From: Smaragdicoccus niigatensis DSM 44881 = NBRC 103563
GTDB lineage: Bacteria; Actinomycetota; Actinomycetes; Mycobacteriales; Mycobacteriaceae
Length of the DNA stretch: 64,000 nt
Reading direction: 5' to 3'
Assembly: GCF_000380645.1 (NCBI RefSeq)
Contig: NZ_AQXZ01000018.1
Location: 62,001 to 126,000 of the forward strand
Under the pieces are notes generated by a model. It saw only the letters and a program-made list of their open reading frames with translations. It was not told the DNA's origin and made no database searches. This document shows positions 29,234-37,466 of the stretch, piece by piece. Position numbers and translations under genes: made by a program. Every line of letters starts with the position of its first letter. Position 1 is the first letter of the stretch.

Positions 29234-30661
29234 ATGCAGCCGCTCCTGCAGAACTTCATCAACGGACAGTTCACCGATTCCACTGCCACCGTCACACTCC
29301 CGCTCATCAGTCCGGTCGATGAATCGGAGGTAGGCGCCACGCCGATCTCCGGTGCTGCCGACGTCGAGGCCGCCGTCGCCGCGGCCACCACTGCATTTCA
29401 GACCTGGGGCGTGACGACCCCGCGGGAACGCCAGAGCGCGCTGCTCAAGCTGGCCGACGCGATCGAAGCCCATGTGGACGAGATCGTCGAAGCGCAAAGC
29501 CGCAACACCGGCCAGCTCAAAGCGATGATCGCCGCGGAGGAGGTCATCACCGGCGCGGACCACCTGCGGTTCTTCGCCGGCGCCGCGAGACTGCTCGAAG
29601 GCAAGTCTGCGGGGGAGTACCTGGAGGGCTTCACGTCCTACGTGCGACGCGAGCCGATCGGCGTCATCGGACAGGTCACGCCGTGGAACTACCCGTTCAT
29701 GATGGCCATCTGGAAGATCGGGCCGGCACTGGCAGCCGGAAACACGGTCGTGCTCAAGCCCAGTGACACCACTCCGGAGAGCACCCTCGTGCTCGCGAAA
29801 CTGACGCAGGGCATCCTGCCCGACGGAGTTCTCAACGTTGTGCTCGGCGATGGATCGACCGGAGCCGCCCTGGTGTCGCACCCGGGGCTGGGCATGGTCG
29901 CCATCACCGGATCGGTGCGTGCCGGCGTCGCGGTCGCGCAGGCTGCTGCCGCACAGGTCAAGCGCGCACATCTGGAACTCGGCGGCAAGGCGCCATGCGT
30001 CGTCTTCGCCGACGTGGACATCAAGTCCGCAGCGGAGGGCATTGCCCAGGCGGCATTCTTCAACGGCGGCCAGGACTGCACGGCAGCGACTCGTGTCATC
30101 GTCCACGAGTCGATCCACGACGCCTTCGTCGACGCTCTCGCCGAACAGGCGGCCGCTCTACGACCAGGCCTTCCGGACGACGCGGATGCGTTCTTCGGGC
30201 CGCTCAACAACGTTCGCCACTTCGCGACCGTCACCGAGAAGATCGCCGCGCTGCCGGCCCACGCGACCGTCGTGACCGGCGGAAAGCGGGCTTCGGATCA
30301 GGGCTTCTACTTCGAACCGACGGTGATCACGGGCGTGCACCAGGACGATCCGATCGTCCAGGAAGAGACCTTCGGGCCGATCCTCACGGTGCAGTCGTTC
30401 GCCGACGAATCCGACGCCGTCGCCATGGCCAACGGCGTCGACTACGCGCTGGCGGCAAGCGTGTGGACCAACGACCACCGCGCCGCCGAACGCATGACCC
30501 GCGTTCTCGACTTCGGTGCGGTGTGGATCAACTGCCACATCCCGCTCGTCGCGGAAATGCCACACGGCGGGTTCAAGCAATCCGGGTACGGCAAGGACCT
30601 GTCTGCGTACGGACTCGAGGACTACACCCGAATCAAGCACGTCATGAGCTCGCACTCCTAA
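29234..30661 (+). CDS. Aldehyde dehydrogenase, 4-aminobutanal dehydrogenase-like
   Basis: NAD(P)-dependent aldehyde dehydrogenase of 475 residues. The general base is E248 in LELGGKAP and the nucleophile C282 in NGGQDCTAATR; TPWNYPFMMAIWKIGPALAAGN is the cofactor-fold segment. The NGGQDCTA motif is characteristic of gamma-aminobutyraldehyde dehydrogenases (PatD/PuuC-like). Its gene is followed 20 bases later by a copper amine oxidase that would generate the aldehyde, so oxidation of 4-aminobutanal to GABA is the most economical role. First gene of the run to 38682 and directly opposite the GntR regulator. Confidence 0.88.
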   Translation: MQPLLQNFINGQFTDSTATVTLPLISPVDESEVGATPISGAADVEAAVAAATTAFQTWGVTTPRERQSALLKLADAIEAHVDEIVEAQSRNTGQLKAMIAAEEVITGADHLRFFAGAARLLEGKSAGEYLEGFTSYVRREPIGVIGQVTPWNYPFMMAIWKIGPALAAGNTVVLKPSDTTPESTLVLAKLTQGILPDGVLNVVLGDGSTGAALVSHPGLGMVAITGSVRAGVAVAQAAAAQVKRAHLELGGKAPCVVFADVDIKSAAEGIAQAAFFNGGQDCTAATRVIVHESIHDAFVDALAEQAAALRPGLPDDADAFFGPLNNVRHFATVTEKIAALPAHATVVTGGKRASDQGFYFEPTVITGVHQDDPIVQEETFGPILTVQSFADESDAVAMANGVDYALAASVWTNDHRAAERMTRVLDFGAVWINCHIPLVAEMPHGGFKQSGYGKDLSAYGLEDYTRIKHVMSSHS

Positions 30662-30681
30662 CTCGCAAGGAACCCCTGAGA

Positions 30682-32652
30682 ATGAACACCTTTCACCCCC
30701 TCGACCCGCTGAACGCCGACGAGTTCGCCACGGTCGCGACGCTTCTCAAGAACGAGCACAACGTCGGCGAAGGCTGGCGCTATGCCGCGATCGCCCTCGT
30801 CGAACCCGCCAAGGCTGAGGTGGCCGCGTTCGACGCCGACGGCACGGTCCCCGCGCGCAAAGCGGTCGCCACGGTCATCGACCGGGCCCGGAATGCCACG
30901 TACAAGTCGGTAGTCTCGCTGACCAGCAAGACCGTGGAGTCGTGGCACCACATCCCGGGCGTGCAGCCGAACTTCACGCTCGACGAATGGCACGAAGCCG
31001 ACGAGGCGCTGCGTCAGAACCCGGACCTCACGGCAGCCCTCGCCAAGCGCGGCATCACGAACCTCGATCTGGTGTTCTTCGATACCTGGACCTACGGCGA
31101 AGCGGTCATGCCGGAGAAGTTCCGCGACCGACGTCTCGGCTGGGCGGACATCTGGGTGCGTGCGGCTGAAGGCGCAAACCCCTACGCCGGTCCGGTCAAC
31201 GGGCTCAAGGCGATCATCGACATGAACTCGATGGAACTCCTCGAGATCGAGGACGAGTTCAGCGTTGCAAAGCCCGAGATCATGGGGGAGTACGTGCCGC
31301 GGCACGTCCCGCAGCGCATCTGGGACTCGAGCCAGCGGGAACCGCTCAAGCCGCTCGACATAACGCAGACCGAGGGCCCTTCCTTCACGCTCACCGGCAA
31401 CAAACTCGAGTGGCAGAACTGGTCGCTGCGGGTCGGCTTCAACTACCGCGAGGGCATGACCCTGCACGCGATCACCTACAACGACCACGGGAACGTGCGC
31501 TCGATCGCGAACAAGCTGTCGTTCGCCGAGATGATGGTTCCCTACCGTGACCAGGCCTTCGACCACTACCGGCGCACCGCGTTCGACATCGGTGAGTGGG
31601 GACTCGGCTTCATGACGACCTCTCTCGAGCTTGGCTGCGACTGCCTCGGCGAGATCCGCTACCTCGACGCCACGCTGCATGACAGCAAGGGCGAGCCGTA
31701 CACGATCAAGAACGCGGTGTGCATCCACGAGGAGGACAACGCGGTCGGCTGGAAGCACGTCGACGGCAACGGCACGACCGAAGTTCGTCGTGCACGACGG
31801 CTGGTCGTTTCTTTCCACGTGACGGTCGCCAATTACGAGTACCTGACCTACTGGCGGTTCTACGAGGACGGCAACATCGAGTGTGAGGTCCGCGCGACCG
31901 GCATCATGGTCGTCACGCACTTCCCGGAGGGTGGCTCGCACCCGCATGGATCGCTCGTGGATCACCGCACCTACGCGCCGTTCCACCAGCACTTCATCGT
32001 CGCGCGCATGGACCTCGACGTCGACGGCACCGAGAACACCGTCTACGCCACCGAGACCGAGATGGTTCCGATGGGCCCGGACAACCCGTTCGGCCTGTCG
32101 CTGCGACAGAAGAACACTCCGCTGCTCACCGAGGAGCAGGGCAAGCAGGACATGAACTACCAGACGCAGCGCGCCTGGAAGGTTGTCAACACCAACGTCA
32201 AGACCGGTATCGGCCTGAATCCGTCTTACAAGCTGGTTCCCGCGGCTTCGTTCCCGGCCATGTTCGACCCGAACTCGCCAGTCTTCCAGCGCTGCAAGGC
32301 AATCGAGCACACGGTGTGGGTCACGCCGAACAGTCCGGACGAGCAGTGGCCGGCGGGGGAGTTCGTCGTCCAGAGTTCGGTTGACCACGGTCTGCCCGAA
32401 TGGACTGCCGCCAACCGCTCGATCGACAACACCGATGTCGTGCTCTGGTACACGTTCGGCATCCACCACATCACGCGGCCCGAGGACTGGCCGATCATGC
32501 CGGTGGACACGATCAACTTCTGGCTCAAGCCGGTCGGCTTCTTCGATCGCAATCCTTCGCTCGACGTTCGACCGCAGCCGAAGAAGCACTGCCACACGGA
32601 CGTCGAGGAGCCGGTGCGTTCAGCACCCACGCACGAACACGGGTGCCACTGA
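30682..32652 (+). CDS. Cytoplasmic copper amine oxidase (TPQ-dependent)
   Basis: Topaquinone-copper amine oxidase of 656 residues. It oxidises a primary amine to aldehyde plus ammonia and H2O2. The TPQ precursor is Y385 in the motif TVANYEYLTYW; the catalytic base is D302 in TAFDIGEWGLG. Copper ligands are H435 and H437 in FHQHF and H596 in GIHHITRPEDWPIMP. No signal peptide. The extreme C-terminus carries an extra metal-binding-looking tail (HCH at 636-638, HEHGCH at 651-656). The frame runs open from 29995, but ATG 30682 follows the aldehyde-dehydrogenase stop. Context (agmatine deiminase, carbamoylputrescine amidase) points to putrescine as substrate; phenylethylamine or tyramine remain possible. 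Confidence 0.93.
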   Translation: MNTFHPLDPLNADEFATVATLLKNEHNVGEGWRYAAIALVEPAKAEVAAFDADGTVPARKAVATVIDRARNATYKSVVSLTSKTVESWHHIPGVQPNFTLDEWHEADEALRQNPDLTAALAKRGITNLDLVFFDTWTYGEAVMPEKFRDRRLGWADIWVRAAEGANPYAGPVNGLKAIIDMNSMELLEIEDEFSVAKPEIMGEYVPRHVPQRIWDSSQREPLKPLDITQTEGPSFTLTGNKLEWQNWSLRVGFNYREGMTLHAITYNDHGNVRSIANKLSFAEMMVPYRDQAFDHYRRTAFDIGEWGLGFMTTSLELGCDCLGEIRYLDATLHDSKGEPYTIKNAVCIHEEDNAVGWKHVDGNGTTEVRRARRLVVSFHVTVANYEYLTYWRFYEDGNIECEVRATGIMVVTHFPEGGSHPHGSLVDHRTYAPFHQHFIVARMDLDVDGTENTVYATETEMVPMGPDNPFGLSLRQKNTPLLTEEQGKQDMNYQTQRAWKVVNTNVKTGIGLNPSYKLVPAASFPAMFDPNSPVFQRCKAIEHTVWVTPNSPDEQWPAGEFVVQSSVDHGLPEWTAANRSIDNTDVVLWYTFGIHHITRPEDWPIMPVDTINFWLKPVGFFDRNPSLDVRPQPKKHCHTDVEEPVRSAPTHEHGCH

Positions 32653-33491
32653 TGCGATTACTGGTCGGATACCTCGCGACGAAAGGCGGCGCAGACGCCG
32701 TCGCCGTCGCCACGATGATCGCGCGCACGATCGATGCGTCGATCGACCTGGCGATGATCGTGCCCGAGGACGTCATCTCAGATGCGCTGGCGCCGTCGGG
32801 CGGTTACCACGAGCACGTCCGGCACCAAGCCGAACAGTGGCTCGCCGAAGCCGCCGCCACGATCACCGACATTCCGGTGAACACGCACGTCGTCGCGCAT
32901 GAATCGTTCGCCGAGGGGCTCATCGAGCTCGCCGACAAGCTGGCCGCCAGCGCGATCGTGGTCGGCGGCAGCGGCGGCGGGATCATCGGCAGCCTGTCCT
33001 TGGGTGCCGTCGTCAACGAACTTCTGCACGCGTCTCCCGTTCCGGTTGTCCTCTCACCGCGCGGAGCCCGGCACGTCACGGCCCCGCGCGTTCGGGAGGT
33101 GACGTGCGCAATCGGTGCGCGTCCCGGAGCTGCCGAGGTGTTCCGGACCGCGATCGAGTCGACGTCTCGCGCCGGTGTTCCGTTGCGTTTGGTGTCGTTG
33201 GTGTCGCTGGACGAGGGCCGCGGTTCCGCTGCCATCGAGCACGCGCGGCGGTATGTCGAACAAGCGAAGGCGTCATTGCCCGCGGATATCGATGTCACCT
33301 CCGTGGTCGCCGAAGGAGCGACGGTCGAAGACGCCGTCAATCGGCTCGACTGGCATGACGGCGATGTGATTCTCGTCGGATCGAGCCGCCTGGCCCAACC
33401 CCGCCGGCTGTTCCTGGGCTCGACCGCTGCCCGGATGCTCCGCGTTCTCCGTGTTCCAGTGGTCGTCATTCCGCGGGAGTACGAGAGATGA
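32652..33491 (+). CDS. Tandem universal stress protein
   Basis: Two fused UspA domains in 279 residues (about 1-140 and 150-279). The second keeps the nucleotide-binding pattern G-x2-x9-G-S-T in VGSSRLAQPRRLFLGSTAARML; the first has VGGSGGGIIGSLSLGAVV. Its ATG shares one base with the oxidase stop (TGATG), and its stop overlaps the permease ATG (ATGA), so it is locked into the amine operon. Usp domains bind ATP and often accompany APC permeases as regulatory partners; here a role in tuning the permease or in tolerance of oxidase-derived H2O2 is inferred. Confidence 0.88.
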   Translation: MRLLVGYLATKGGADAVAVATMIARTIDASIDLAMIVPEDVISDALAPSGGYHEHVRHQAEQWLAEAAATITDIPVNTHVVAHESFAEGLIELADKLAASAIVVGGSGGGIIGSLSLGAVVNELLHASPVPVVLSPRGARHVTAPRVREVTCAIGARPGAAEVFRTAIESTSRAGVPLRLVSLVSLDEGRGSAAIEHARRYVEQAKASLPADIDVTSVVAEGATVEDAVNRLDWHDGDVILVGSSRLAQPRRLFLGSTAARMLRVLRVPVVVIPREYER

Positions 33492-35023
33492 CCACAGTGT
33501 CCACGCCTCCGACCAGTGGCGACATCCACGAGAAGGGCCTGGCTGCCGGCCGGATTGGCACCTTCACCGGCGCCGTTCTAGGCATCTCGACCGTAGCGCC
33601 TGGCTACACGCTGACCGCGAGCATCGGACTCATGGTGGCCGCCGTTGCCGCGAAGGTTCCGGCGATCCTCATCGTCGGGTTCATCCCGATGTTCCTCACC
33701 GCATACGCCTACCGCGAGCTCAACAACCGCATGCCCGACTGCGGCGCCTCGTTCACCTGGTCGACGAAGGCCTTCGGGCCGTACGTCGGCTGGATGTGCG
33801 GCTGGGGCATGGTGCTCGCCACGATCTTCGTGTTGTCCAACCTCGCCGCGATCGCGGTCGAGTTCTTCTATCTGTTCCTCGCGGACGTTTTTAACAATCC
33901 GGCCATCGAGCAGTTCGGGACCGGTAAAGCCGTCAACATCATCTCGACGCTGCTGTTCCTCGCGGCCGCCACTTGGGTGTCGGCGCGCGGGATTCAGACC
34001 AGTGAACGCATTCAATACGTGCTCGTGGCGTTCCAGATGGTGGTGCTGCTCGGCTTCGCGATCACCGCGGTGGTCAAGTCGAGTAGTCAGCCAACCCATC
34101 TGAGCTTCGACATCGACTGGTTCAATCCGTTCACCGGTCTGGGCATCAGCGCGTTGATCCTCGGTGTCGTGGGCTCGATCTTCGGATTCTGGGGTTGGGA
34201 CACCACCTTGACGCTGGGCGAGGAGTCGAAGGACCCGACCCGCGTCCCGGGGCGTGCGGGCCTGCTGTGCGTGTTGTCGATTCTCTTCACGTACCTGCTC
34301 ATCGCGGTGGGCGTGACGATGTTCGCCGGCGTCGGCACAGAGGGCATCGGCCTGGGAAATCCGGACAACGCAGACAACGTGTTCGCCGCGCTGGCACATC
34401 CGGTGCTGGGCAGCCTGGGCCCGTTCGTGCTGCTCGCGGTGTTCGCTTCCGCGGCAGCGAGCCTGCAGACGACGTTCCTGCCCGCGGCTCGCACTCTGCT
34501 CGCCATGGGCTCGTACGAGGCGTTCCCGAAAAAGTTCGCCAGCATCAGCCCGCGGTTCCTGTCACCGGTGTTCGCTACTGTGTTCGCGGGCGTCGTGACG
34601 GGCGTGTTCTACACCGCCGTCTCGCTGCTGTCGGACTCGGTGCTGTGGGATACGGTCGCGTCGCTGGGCATCATGATTTGCTGGTATTACGGCATCACCG
34701 CGTTCGCCTGCGTGTGGTACTTCCGCAGCGAGCTGTTCCGCAACGCCCGCAGTGTCGTGTTCAAATTCGTGTTCCCGCTGCTGGGCGCGCTCCTGCTCTT
34801 CGCCGTGTTCCTGATCTCGGTGCATCAGAGCATGGACCCCGAAAACGGAAGCGGCTCGCAGGTTTTCGGGATCGGCTTGGTGTTCTGGATCGGTTTCGGG
34901 TCCCTCGTCCTCGGCGCCGTTCTCATGATCGTCATGCGCGCGGTCAATCCATCCTTCTTCACCGGACAAACGCTCGCGAAGGGCACGTCCGCCACTGACC
35001 CTGAGTTCGAGGGAATCCAATGA
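33488..35023 (+). CDS. APC-superfamily amino acid/polyamine permease
   Basis: Twelve-helix secondary transporter of 511 residues. The first helix has the APC signature GTFTGAVLGISTVAPGYTLTASIG; conserved FGFWGWDTTLTLGEESKDP follows near residue 230. Within the overlapping agmatine/putrescine operon it is the obvious uptake system for agmatine, putrescine or a related amine. Couples translationally to the Usp gene before it and the amidase gene after it through four-base ATGA overlaps. Substrate is inferred from context only. Confidence 0.9.
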   Translation: MTTVSTPPTSGDIHEKGLAAGRIGTFTGAVLGISTVAPGYTLTASIGLMVAAVAAKVPAILIVGFIPMFLTAYAYRELNNRMPDCGASFTWSTKAFGPYVGWMCGWGMVLATIFVLSNLAAIAVEFFYLFLADVFNNPAIEQFGTGKAVNIISTLLFLAAATWVSARGIQTSERIQYVLVAFQMVVLLGFAITAVVKSSSQPTHLSFDIDWFNPFTGLGISALILGVVGSIFGFWGWDTTLTLGEESKDPTRVPGRAGLLCVLSILFTYLLIAVGVTMFAGVGTEGIGLGNPDNADNVFAALAHPVLGSLGPFVLLAVFASAAASLQTTFLPAARTLLAMGSYEAFPKKFASISPRFLSPVFATVFAGVVTGVFYTAVSLLSDSVLWDTVASLGIMICWYYGITAFACVWYFRSELFRNARSVVFKFVFPLLGALLLFAVFLISVHQSMDPENGSGSQVFGIGLVFWIGFGSLVLGAVLMIVMRAVNPSFFTGQTLAKGTSATDPEFEGIQ

Positions 35024-35982
35024 AACTCATCACCGCGTTGGGAGCGCCAGAGTCGCTGTGCCGCGTCGAAGACACGGTCCGCGAGCCGGTTCGCGTCGCG
35101 CTGGTACAGCACTGCTGGCACGACGACTCGGAGTTGCTTGTTCGGGAACTCACCGACGCCATCGGTCAGGCGGCGGACGCCGGCGCGAAGGTCGTCTTCC
35201 TGTCGGAGATCACGCTCATTCGCTATCCCGCGGACGTGCGGGCCGGCGACAACCCGGGCACTCAGGCCGAGGACTTGACCACCGGACCGACCTTCACGTT
35301 CGCGGCGGCCGCGGCACGAAAGCACAACGTCTTCGTGCATGCGTCGCTCTACGAGAAGTTCGATGGCCCAGATGGTTTGGGGTACAACACCGCGATCCTG
35401 GTCGCACCGCAGGGAGAACTCGTCGCCAAGACCCGCAAGCTGCACATCCCGATCACCGCGGGTTACTACGAAGACACCTACTTCCGGCACGGCCCGGCAG
35501 GCGACGACGCCTACCCGGTGCACACGCCCGTCGGACTCGACCTGCGGATCGGAATGCCGACGTGCTGGGACGAGTGGTTCCCGGAGGTGGCACGGATGTA
35601 TTCGCTCGGGGGAGCCGAGGTGATCGTCTATCCGACCGCGATCGGTTCGGAGCCCGACCATCCCGAGTTCGACACGCAGCCGCTGTGGCGGCAGGTCATC
35701 GTCGGAAACGGAATCTCCAACGGCACGTTCATGATCGCGCCGAATCGGTACGGCAACGAAGGCCTCATCACGTTCTACGGGTCGTCCTTCATTTCGGACC
35801 CCTACGGCCGGATTCTCGTGCAGGCCCCGCGCGACGAGTCTGCGGTGTTGGTCGCCGATCTCGACCTCGACCAGCGCAAGGACTGGCTGACGCTGTTCCC
35901 GTTCCTCAAGACCCGCCGTCCCGACACGTATGGGCAGCTGACGGCTCCGGTGGACCTTGAGCACGCTCAGGGGCAGTCATGA
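35020..35982 (+). CDS. aguB: N-carbamoylputrescine amidase (nitrilase superfamily)
   Basis: Carbon-nitrogen hydrolase of 320 residues. The catalytic triad is Glu63 (FLSEITLI), Lys140 (KTRKLHIP) and Cys182 (GMPTCWDEWFPEVAR). The CWDxWFPE block is characteristic of N-carbamoylputrescine amidases, which release putrescine, CO2 and ammonia. The next gene, agmatine deiminase, supplies the substrate and overlaps by four bases, the same pairing as aguA/aguB of other bacteria. Cytosolic. The first 20 residues extend slightly beyond the usual family start. Confidence 0.9.
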   Translation: MKLITALGAPESLCRVEDTVREPVRVALVQHCWHDDSELLVRELTDAIGQAADAGAKVVFLSEITLIRYPADVRAGDNPGTQAEDLTTGPTFTFAAAAARKHNVFVHASLYEKFDGPDGLGYNTAILVAPQGELVAKTRKLHIPITAGYYEDTYFRHGPAGDDAYPVHTPVGLDLRIGMPTCWDEWFPEVARMYSLGGAEVIVYPTAIGSEPDHPEFDTQPLWRQVIVGNGISNGTFMIAPNRYGNEGLITFYGSSFISDPYGRILVQAPRDESAVLVADLDLDQRKDWLTLFPFLKTRRPDTYGQLTAPVDLEHAQGQS

Positions 35983-36986
35983 GTTGGCACATGCCGGCCG
36001 AGTGGGCTCCGCATGAACGCACCTGGATGGCGTTTCCGTCGAAGGGTTACACGCTCGGCGACGATCCGCACGAGGCTCGGTCGACGTGGGCCGCGGTGGC
36101 ACAGGCTGTTGCGCGGTACGAGCCCGTGACTGTTGTCGTCGATCCCGCCGATGCCGCGGTTGCGGCCGAGTACCTGGGCGACAAGGTCGAGATCGTCTAT
36201 GCGGAACTCGACGACGCGTGGATGCGGGACATCGGTCCGACGTTCGTCGTCGATGGGGACAAGCTCGGCGCAGTCGACTGGATCTTCAACGGCTGGGGAG
36301 CGCAATCCTGGGCGTCCTGGTCGAGCGATGCGCTGATCGGGAAGTTCGTGGCGGGGCTCGCGGCTGCCGAGGTGGTGTCGTCGCCCATCGTCAACGAGGG
36401 CGGCGGAATTCACGTCGACGGTAAGGGCACGGTGTTGGTGACGGAGTCCGTGCAACTCGATCCGGGTCGCAACCCGGGGCTGACGAAGGCTGACATCGAA
36501 GCCGAGCTTGCTCGCACGCTGGGGGTTTCGAAGGCGATCTGGCTGCCATATGGTCTGACGCGCGACGAGGACGATTTCGGGACCCGGGGGCACGTTGACA
36601 TCGTGGCGACGTTCGCATCGCCAGGTGTCGTGCTGGTACATGACCAGCGGAATCCGGAGCACCCGGACTACGTGCGGAGTCAGTTGTTTTGTGAGTTGCT
36701 CTCTGCTGCAACCGACGCGGCCGGTCGGCAGCTCGAAGTTGTGCGCGTTCCGGCGCCATCCGTCCTGCGGGACGGCGAGGGATTCGTCGACTACAGCTAT
36801 ATCAACCATCTCGTGTGCAACGACGGCGTCGTGGCGTGCAGCTACAACGACCCGGTCGACGATGAAGCTGCCGCGATCCTGTCCACGGCGTACGGACGGC
36901 CAGTGACCACGGTTGATGCGCGACCGCTGTTCGCTCGCGGCGGCGGAATCCACTGCATCACGCAGCAACAACCGGCGGTGCGGTGA
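35979..36986 (+). CDS. aguA: Agmatine deiminase
   Basis: Guanidino-modifying enzyme of 335 residues (peptidyl-arginine-deiminase-type fold). It converts agmatine to N-carbamoylputrescine and ammonia. Signature residues are visible: WMRDIGPTF (81-89), NEGGGIHVDG (139-148), GHVDI with H205, and the nucleophile C326 in GGGIHCITQQQP. Length and motifs are complete. It overlaps aguB by four bases and the following membrane-protein gene by four (GTGA). Confidence 0.95.
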   Translation: MSWHMPAEWAPHERTWMAFPSKGYTLGDDPHEARSTWAAVAQAVARYEPVTVVVDPADAAVAAEYLGDKVEIVYAELDDAWMRDIGPTFVVDGDKLGAVDWIFNGWGAQSWASWSSDALIGKFVAGLAAAEVVSSPIVNEGGGIHVDGKGTVLVTESVQLDPGRNPGLTKADIEAELARTLGVSKAIWLPYGLTRDEDDFGTRGHVDIVATFASPGVVLVHDQRNPEHPDYVRSQLFCELLSAATDAAGRQLEVVRVPAPSVLRDGEGFVDYSYINHLVCNDGVVACSYNDPVDDEAAAILSTAYGRPVTTVDARPLFARGGGIHCITQQQPAVR

Positions 36987-37462
36987 TGAGGTGGAACCGA
37001 CTGGCGTCGGTACTGACCGGCGCCACCGCAGCCGCACACCTCGGTCTCGTGTTGAGCGGGTCCATTGGGGCATTGCTGCCCGCGCTGACGCTTCTCCTGA
37101 TGGCGGCATGGTGTTTGGTCTGTGCCGCGCATCTCTGGACGTCAGGATCCGCCCGAAACTGTCTGCTTGCAGCGGGCGGCGGGTTGGCGATGATCGTGCT
37201 GCACGTGGCGATGATGTCGGCTCCGACGACGGCGGGGATGCAGATGCCCGCCGGGCATCACCACCATGCGATGACGGTCAGCCACGACCCTTCGATGATG
37301 AACGTCGCGATGGTGGTGGGGATTCTGACGGAAGTAGTCCTCATCGCTGGAATCGGCGTTGCGGTTGTTCGTCGGTCGCGTGCAATTTCTGTTGTTGCTG
37401 GTAGACGGCGGTTTCCGGGCTTCGGAACTTGTCGTAGGGCAGGTGTACGTTCGAACATGTGA
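36983..37462 (+). CDS. Small membrane protein with Met/His-rich loop (candidate copper-handling)
   Basis: Four-helix membrane protein of 159 residues (helices near 8-28, 32-52, 62-82 and 108-130). The loop between helices 3 and 4 is packed with possible copper ligands: MSAPTTAGMQMPAGHHHHAM followed by SHDPSMM. This recalls Met/His-rich actinobacterial DUF5134-type proteins. GTG at 36983 overlaps the agmatine deiminase stop (GTGA); ATG at 36986 is an equally good start. Because it is coupled to an operon whose key enzyme needs copper in the cytosol, a role in copper supply or protection is inferred. I recognise no proven homologue. Confidence 0.65.
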   Translation: MMRWNRLASVLTGATAAAHLGLVLSGSIGALLPALTLLLMAAWCLVCAAHLWTSGSARNCLLAAGGGLAMIVLHVAMMSAPTTAGMQMPAGHHHHAMTVSHDPSMMNVAMVVGILTEVVLIAGIGVAVVRRSRAISVVAGRRRFPGFGTCRRAGVRSNM

Positions 37463-37466
37463 TCGA
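37451..37466. promoter_or_regulatory. LexA (SOS) box overlapping the DUF222-HNH start codon
   Basis: TCGAACATGTGATCGA matches the mycobacterial/actinobacterial LexA box TCGAAC-N4-GTTCGA at 11 of 12 defined positions (one mismatch in the right half). The GTG start of the HNH gene lies inside the box. Many 13E12/DUF222 proteins start with Met/Val-Phe-Asp/Glu, which is what a start inside a perfect box would encode (GTG TTC GA); here it is Val-Ile-Glu. Confidence 0.65.

Noticed and set aside
30658-32595. 645-codon open frame antisense to the copper amine oxidase
   Set aside because: Mirror frame produced by strong GC bias at third positions; composition is Arg/Val/His/Asp-rich and no family resemblance, while the opposite strand has complete catalytic motifs.
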